A stretch of 10,549 nt of DNA from Hyphomicrobiales bacterium. GTDB taxonomy: Bacteria > Pseudomonadota > Alphaproteobacteria > Rhizobiales > JAJFHC01. Shown piece after piece: positions 7,336 to 10,549 of this stretch. The notes below the pieces were generated by a model. It did no database searches. It had not been told where the DNA came from and was given only the letters and a program-made list of their open reading frames with translations. The position numbers were made by a program, and so were the translations under genes. The stretch covers positions 1-10,549 of the forward strand of contig JAJFHC010000259.1 in NCBI GenBank assembly GCA_021775835.1. Direction: 5' to 3'. Numbering within the stretch: the stretch's first letter is position 1; every line of letters begins with the position of its first letter.

Positions 7336-8315
7336 CAGAGGCGGCCCTTTCGTCGTGCAACCGACTCTGCAAGGATGCACAGGGATTCAAACATGAGGTG
7401 TGCTGCGACAAGTGCCGTGCCGCCGGACGGGTCAAGACCTGCATTCACCTCGCAAAGGTCTGCCCCGATCAGATCGATACCCTGCATGCCGCGTAGAATC
7501 ATCTGCATCTCGCGTGTATAGAGGCCACCTGGTTCCGGATATCCGGTACCGGGGCAGATCGAGGGATCCAGGCCATCGATATCGATGGTCAGGTACATCG
7601 GACCCGATGCCAGGTCACGGATCTCCTGGATGACCGCCTTGGGCCCGATTTCGTCAAACTCATGCTGATAGACCATCCGCATGCCGGCATCGACGGCGAA
7701 GTCATTGGCATCTGCTGAATATTGCGAGCCGCGCAAACCGATCTGGATTGAACGCTTTGGATCAATCAACTCTTCCTCAACGCCGAGGCGTACGAACGTG
7801 GCATGGTTGACCTCGTCCCCATCGAACACACCGCCTTCGGTCTGAAGCACGTCTGAATGGGCATCGAATTGCACAACGCCAACCGGTTCAGTCAGAATGC
7901 CGCCGGCTTTCAAACCTCGCAGGATCAAGAGCGGAATTGTATGATCGCCTCCGGCCGCCAGGGGATAGGCACCAGCGGCCGCAGTCGCCGCAAAATACTC
8001 AACGATCGTGTGCTGGCTGGCCTGTGGGTTCATTGGCGAGACCGGCGCATCGCCCATGTCAGCGCACTGGACCATGTCAAACGGAGCCACCAGTGTTGCC
8101 GGATTCATGTTCCGGATGAAACGCGACCATTCTCGGATCTGCGCCGGCCCTGATCGTGCACCGGGGCGCATAAAAGTCCCCATGTCATAGGGCACACCAC
8201 ACAAGGCGATATCAAGCCCGTCCGGACTTTCGGCGACCGGCAGGCGCATCATTGTGCTGAAACCTGAAAATTTCTGGCTGTAAGGCCCGATTGAAGGTTG
8301 ATTGTACTTGCTCAT
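7335..8315 (-). CDS. Arginase/agmatinase-family ureohydrolase (second, divergent paralogue)
   Basis: A 326-residue binuclear Mn hydrolase for a guanidino compound. Metal ligands are intact: H125 in GGDHT, D151, H153 and D155 in DAHSD, and D245 and D247 in IDIDGLDP. The substrate-end motifs differ from the usual forms: NHATF (170-174) in place of a His-Gly pair, and CPGTGYPEPGG (254-264) in place of APGTGTP. The N-terminal GTFMRPGARSGPAQIRE (46-62) is typical of the agmatinase group. It resembles the plus-strand ureohydrolase at 2274 only in the core motifs, so the two are not recent duplicates. The start at 8315 is set by AGGGAG (8322-8327) 6 bases upstream; ATG 8336 would overlap the aminotransferase gene and is less likely. 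It is the second gene of a tight minus-strand run. Confidence 0.87.
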   Translation of the reverse strand: MSKYNQPSIGPYSQKFSGFSTMMRLPVAESPDGLDIALCGVPYDMGTFMRPGARSGPAQIREWSRFIRNMNPATLVAPFDMVQCADMGDAPVSPMNPQASQHTIVEYFAATAAAGAYPLAAGGDHTIPLLILRGLKAGGILTEPVGVVQFDAHSDVLQTEGGVFDGDEVNHATFVRLGVEEELIDPKRSIQIGLRGSQYSADANDFAVDAGMRMVYQHEFDEIGPKAVIQEIRDLASGPMYLTIDIDGLDPSICPGTGYPEPGGLYTREMQMILRGMQGIDLIGADLCEVNAGLDPSGGTALVAAHLMFESLCILAESVARRKGRL

Positions 8316-8321
8316 GACTGT

Positions 8322-8327
8322 CTCCCT
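8322..8327 (-). promoter_or_regulatory. Ribosome binding site of the second ureohydrolase gene
   Basis: On the minus strand AGGGAG lies six bases before the ATG at 8315 and overlaps the TAG stop of the aminotransferase gene (8328-8326). A terminating ribosome would therefore be placed directly over it. Confidence 0.6.
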
Positions 8328-9735
8328 ATGCGGCATTCATCAGGTTCTCACGGGTGCAGGCGTCTGCAACATTTTGGAACGATTGCGCCAGACCGCCGAC
8401 GTATTCATCAATCTCGGTAGCGCTGATCACAAGAGGGGGCGACATTGCAATTACATCGCGATGAGGTAGCGCACGACAAATGATACCGTTGCTGTAGCCT
8501 TCCTTCATGACGCGCCCTGCGAATTTTGTCGCCGGGTCAAGAGGTGCCTTTGTCTTGCGGTCTGCCACGACCTCTATTCCGATCATCAGGCCCTCGCCGC
8601 GAATGTCGCCGATGTAGTCCAGCTCCCCCAATTCTTCCGTCAGGCGCTTCTTCAAGTATGCACCCTGCACAGCGGCATTACCGGTCAGGTTTTCTCTCTC
8701 CAGAATATCAAGGTTTGCCAATGCCGCCGCAGCACAGATCGGGTGGGCCGAATATGTATAGCCATGACCGAAGCCTGCCATTGTGTGGGCGGTATCTTCC
8801 AGCACCTGCCAGACCTTTTCTGAGACACCTGACGCCGAGATCGGCTGGTATCCGGAGGACAGGCCTTTCGCCATTGTCATTATATCGGGCCGGATATTGT
8901 ATGTGTCCGATCCAAACATCCGGCCGGTGCGACCGAACCCGCAGATCACTTCGTCGACAATCATCAACATGTCATGCTTGTTCAGGACGGCCTGGATCTT
9001 CTCGAAATAGCCTGCCGGCGGTACCAAGACTCCACCGGTTCCCATTATCGGTTCGGCGATGAAAGCCGCGCAGGTTTCAGGACCCTCAGCGTAAATCATG
9101 GCTTCCAGCTCATTGGCAAGATAGGTAGCGAAGTCATCTTCGCTCATACCTTCGGGCTTTTCCCGGTACTGATCGACGGAATGGGTATGCAGGAAACCCG
9201 GCAGAGGCAGGTCGAACTTTTCATGGTTGATCGGCAGGCCCGTGAGGCAGGCCGAACCGAAAGACGAACCGTGATAGGCCCGGTGTCGCGAAATGATCTT
9301 CTTCTTCTCCGGCAGCCCGCGCATGTTGTTGTAATAGTAGACCAGTTTGATGTTGGTATCGTTGGCGTCCGATCCCGAATTCCCGAAAAAGACCCGGCTG
9401 ATGCCCTCTGGCGCGAGGCGCACAACTGTTTCTGCCAGGCGAATTGCAGGCTCGTTCGAGATCGCGGTAAAGGAGTGATAAAAGGCCATCTTTTCGGCTT
9501 GCCGCGTGATTGCTTCCACGATTTCGCGGCGGCCGTGTCCGACATTCACGCACCATAAGCCGGACGCACCGTCGATCATCTCATTGCCCTGACTGTCCGT
9601 GACACGCACACCGTGTGAGCGATCCATGATCCTCGGCCCGTTGGCCTGATGATCGGATATTGAGGTTGCCGGGTGGAAGAAGAACCGCTTGTCGAGTTCT
9701 TCCAAAGACATGTTGTGGGTGGATGAAGTGCTCAT
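8326..9735 (-). CDS. Class III PLP-dependent aminotransferase (omega-amino acid/polyamine type)
   Basis: A 469-residue fold-type I enzyme that would move an amino group from an omega-amino acid or diamine to pyruvate or a similar keto acid. Visible landmarks are GNSGSDANDTNIK (118-130), AYHGSSFGS (153-161), FIAEPIMGTGG (225-235), DEVICGFGRTG (261-271) with the cofactor Asp261, and the PLP Lys K290 in TMAKGLSSGY. The SDANDTNIK and KKKIISR features match the putrescine/beta-alanine/omega-amine transaminase branch, not ornithine or acetylornithine aminotransferase. Start: ATG 9735 has GGAG (9745-9748) nine bases upstream; ATG 9756 and 9753 are in frame and extend the N-terminus by seven or six residues with a poorer ribosome site. 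It is the first gene of the minus-strand run and lies directly next to the palindromic operator. Substrate is not determined. Confidence 0.87.
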   Translation of the reverse strand: MSTSSTHNMSLEELDKRFFFHPATSISDHQANGPRIMDRSHGVRVTDSQGNEMIDGASGLWCVNVGHGRREIVEAITRQAEKMAFYHSFTAISNEPAIRLAETVVRLAPEGISRVFFGNSGSDANDTNIKLVYYYNNMRGLPEKKKIISRHRAYHGSSFGSACLTGLPINHEKFDLPLPGFLHTHSVDQYREKPEGMSEDDFATYLANELEAMIYAEGPETCAAFIAEPIMGTGGVLVPPAGYFEKIQAVLNKHDMLMIVDEVICGFGRTGRMFGSDTYNIRPDIMTMAKGLSSGYQPISASGVSEKVWQVLEDTAHTMAGFGHGYTYSAHPICAAAALANLDILERENLTGNAAVQGAYLKKRLTEELGELDYIGDIRGEGLMIGIEVVADRKTKAPLDPATKFAGRVMKEGYSNGIICRALPHRDVIAMSPPLVISATEIDEYVGGLAQSFQNVADACTRENLMNAA

Positions 9736-9766
9736 CTGCTCAATCTCCGACATCATTAACTCATTC

Positions 9767-9826
9767 TGTGATTTGTGATCACAATGAAACCTTGACTTGA
9801 GTCATAACCTGTGATCACAAATCACA
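9767..9826. promoter_or_regulatory. Paired palindromic operator in the divergent spacer, likely GntR-binding
   Basis: TGTGATTTGTGATCACA (9767-9783) and TGTGATCACAAATCACA (9810-9826) are exact reverse complements, separated by 26 bases. Each contains a TGTGATCACA palindrome; the left one extends to the 12-base TTGTGATCACAA (9773-9784). The palindrome centres are 36 bases apart. A third, smaller inverted repeat, TGACT-TG-AGTCA (9793-9804), lies between the arms. Sites of this form are known for FadR-subfamily GntR regulators, and one is encoded immediately to the right. The left arm ends only 11-32 bases before the possible aminotransferase starts, so binding should block that transcript and could also autoregulate the regulator. 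Confidence 0.75.
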
Positions 9827-9897
9827 CAAGAGAATTCTCATGGCTGCGTGATGCCTGCCTTGCAAGCAAAGCGGCCAAAGTTAAGATGAGATATTCC

Positions 9898-9906
9898 AAG
9901 AGGAAG
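9898..9906 (+). promoter_or_regulatory. Ribosome binding site of the GntR-family gene
   Basis: AAGAGGAAG ends five bases before the ATG at 9912, a near-ideal Shine-Dalgarno that fixes this start. Confidence 0.6.
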
Positions 9907-9911
9907 TTTGA

Positions 9912-10549
9912 ATGACCATTGCAGCGACGTTGAAAGACGAAAAACATCAAGACGCACCTGCTCTTGCCAAACTGTCCCGGGAGCCACTTCATAATCGGGT
10001 TTACAAGGAACTCCGCCGTGCTTTGATGGCTGCACGCTTTACCCCCGGCGAGCAGCTGACGCTTCGCGCAACCGCTGAAAAACTGGGCGTAAGTGTCATG
10101 CCGGTACGAGCCGCCTTCAACCGTCTCGTCGCGGAACGGGCGGTAACGTTGCTCCCGAATGGGTCTGTCGTTGTGCCGCAGATGAGCGCCAATCGCTTTG
10201 AGGAACTGGTCGAGCTAAGATTAAATCTGGAAGGCCTGGCAGCAAAAAAGGCGGCGACATGCATTACGCCAACCGAAATTGACGAACTTGCACAAATCGG
10301 TGCTGAACTGACTAAAGCCGGCGAGGACGGAGACGGAGAGCACTACCTTGATCTCAACAAAGCATTCAAATTTACGATCTATGAGTCAAACCGTTCTCTT
10401 GAACTTCTCAGCTTGATTGAAGCCCTCTGGCTTCAGTTCGGCCCATTCATGCACAACTATGCCAAGGACGTCCGTGTGCAGGCCGTTGACGACCGCCATG
10501 ACGAGATCCTCGCGGCTTTGAGAGCGGGAGATGGCGAGGCAGCACAGAC
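9912..10549 (+). CDS. GntR-family transcriptional regulator with FCD domain (3' end outside window)
   Basis: A frame of 212 codons is open to the right edge. The winged helix-turn-helix spans about residues 25-90: HNRVYKELRRALM, then FTPGEQLTLRATAEKLGVSVMPVRAAFNRL, then a short wing ending VVVPQ. From about residue 95 the helical ligand domain is of FCD type (FEELVELRLNLEGLAAKKAA, then LNKAFKFTIYESN and RHDEILAALRAGD). In FCD proteins a His in the D/N-x-x-F-H motif usually binds a metal that holds a carboxylate effector; here that position is Lys (K153), while H196 in RHDEIL is kept. It is divergent from the aminotransferase gene and faces a paired palindrome of the sort this family binds, so I infer it is the local repressor, released by a pathway acid. 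Only the last part of the FCD domain is missing. Confidence 0.88.
   Translation, partial: MTIAATLKDEKHQDAPALAKLSREPLHNRVYKELRRALMAARFTPGEQLTLRATAEKLGVSVMPVRAAFNRLVAERAVTLLPNGSVVVPQMSANRFEELVELRLNLEGLAAKKAATCITPTEIDELAQIGAELTKAGEDGDGEHYLDLNKAFKFTIYESNRSLELLSLIEALWLQFGPFMHNYAKDVRVQAVDDRHDEILAALRAGDGEAAQ

Noticed and set aside
9792..9797. TTGACT as a -35 box for the GntR gene
   Set aside because: No acceptable -10 hexamer follows at 16-18 bases, so I did not list a promoter.

Overview
The window looks like chromosomal sequence from a proteobacterium, most likely an alphaproteobacterium. I infer this from codon use, gene families and the style of the gene starts, not from any marker gene. It holds eight genes complete or nearly so, plus the edge of a mobile element and the 5' part of a regulator that runs off the right end. 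There are no rRNA, tRNA or CRISPR signals. The stretch from 6.07 kb to the right end is moderately GC-rich, the stretch from about 1.1 to 6.0 kb is more GC-rich, and the kinase region at the left end is clearly AT-richer. The window therefore reads as a compositional mosaic.

Left end (1-1119). The first 139 bases are the left end of an IS3-family insertion sequence, with the first 28 codons of its OrfA transposase on the minus strand. The IS end lies inside a Ser/Thr protein kinase gene, also on the minus strand. The kinase reading frame runs on for 11 IS-encoded codons before a stop, so the gene is cut before the end of its catalytic domain. Its leader carries a TATAAT box and a near-perfect palindrome.

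Middle (1120-5057). A TyrA-type prephenate/arogenate dehydrogenase (minus) is followed, across a divergent 275-base spacer, by an arginase/agmatinase-family ureohydrolase (plus). Each of these genes has a clear inverted repeat in its upstream region. The ureohydrolase converges on a large tetratricopeptide-repeat protein with several His-rich motifs (minus).

Right half (5177-10549). A minus-strand run consists of a class III aminotransferase, a second and distant ureohydrolase, an M20-type Zn amidohydrolase of the N-carbamoyl-amino-acid hydrolase group, and an Asp/Glu-racemase/arylmalonate-decarboxylase-like protein. The TPR protein may be its last member. The first three genes are tightly packed (10-base gap, then a one-base stop/start overlap). 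A divergent GntR/FCD-type regulator starts at 9912. The 155-base divergent spacer holds two 17-base inverted arms, each with a TGTGATCACA palindrome, which is very probably the regulator's operator.

How the parts may work together (inference). The ureohydrolase would remove urea from a guanidino compound, and the M20 enzyme would remove a carbamoyl or similar group from an N-carbamoyl or ureido compound. Both would yield an amino acid or amine that the omega-type aminotransferase could deaminate, with the GntR protein sensing a pathway acid. An inducible guanidino/ureido-compound catabolic operon is the best reading. The exact substrate (for example 3-guanidinopropionate, 4-guanidinobutyrate, agmatine or a ureido acid) cannot be fixed from sequence alone.
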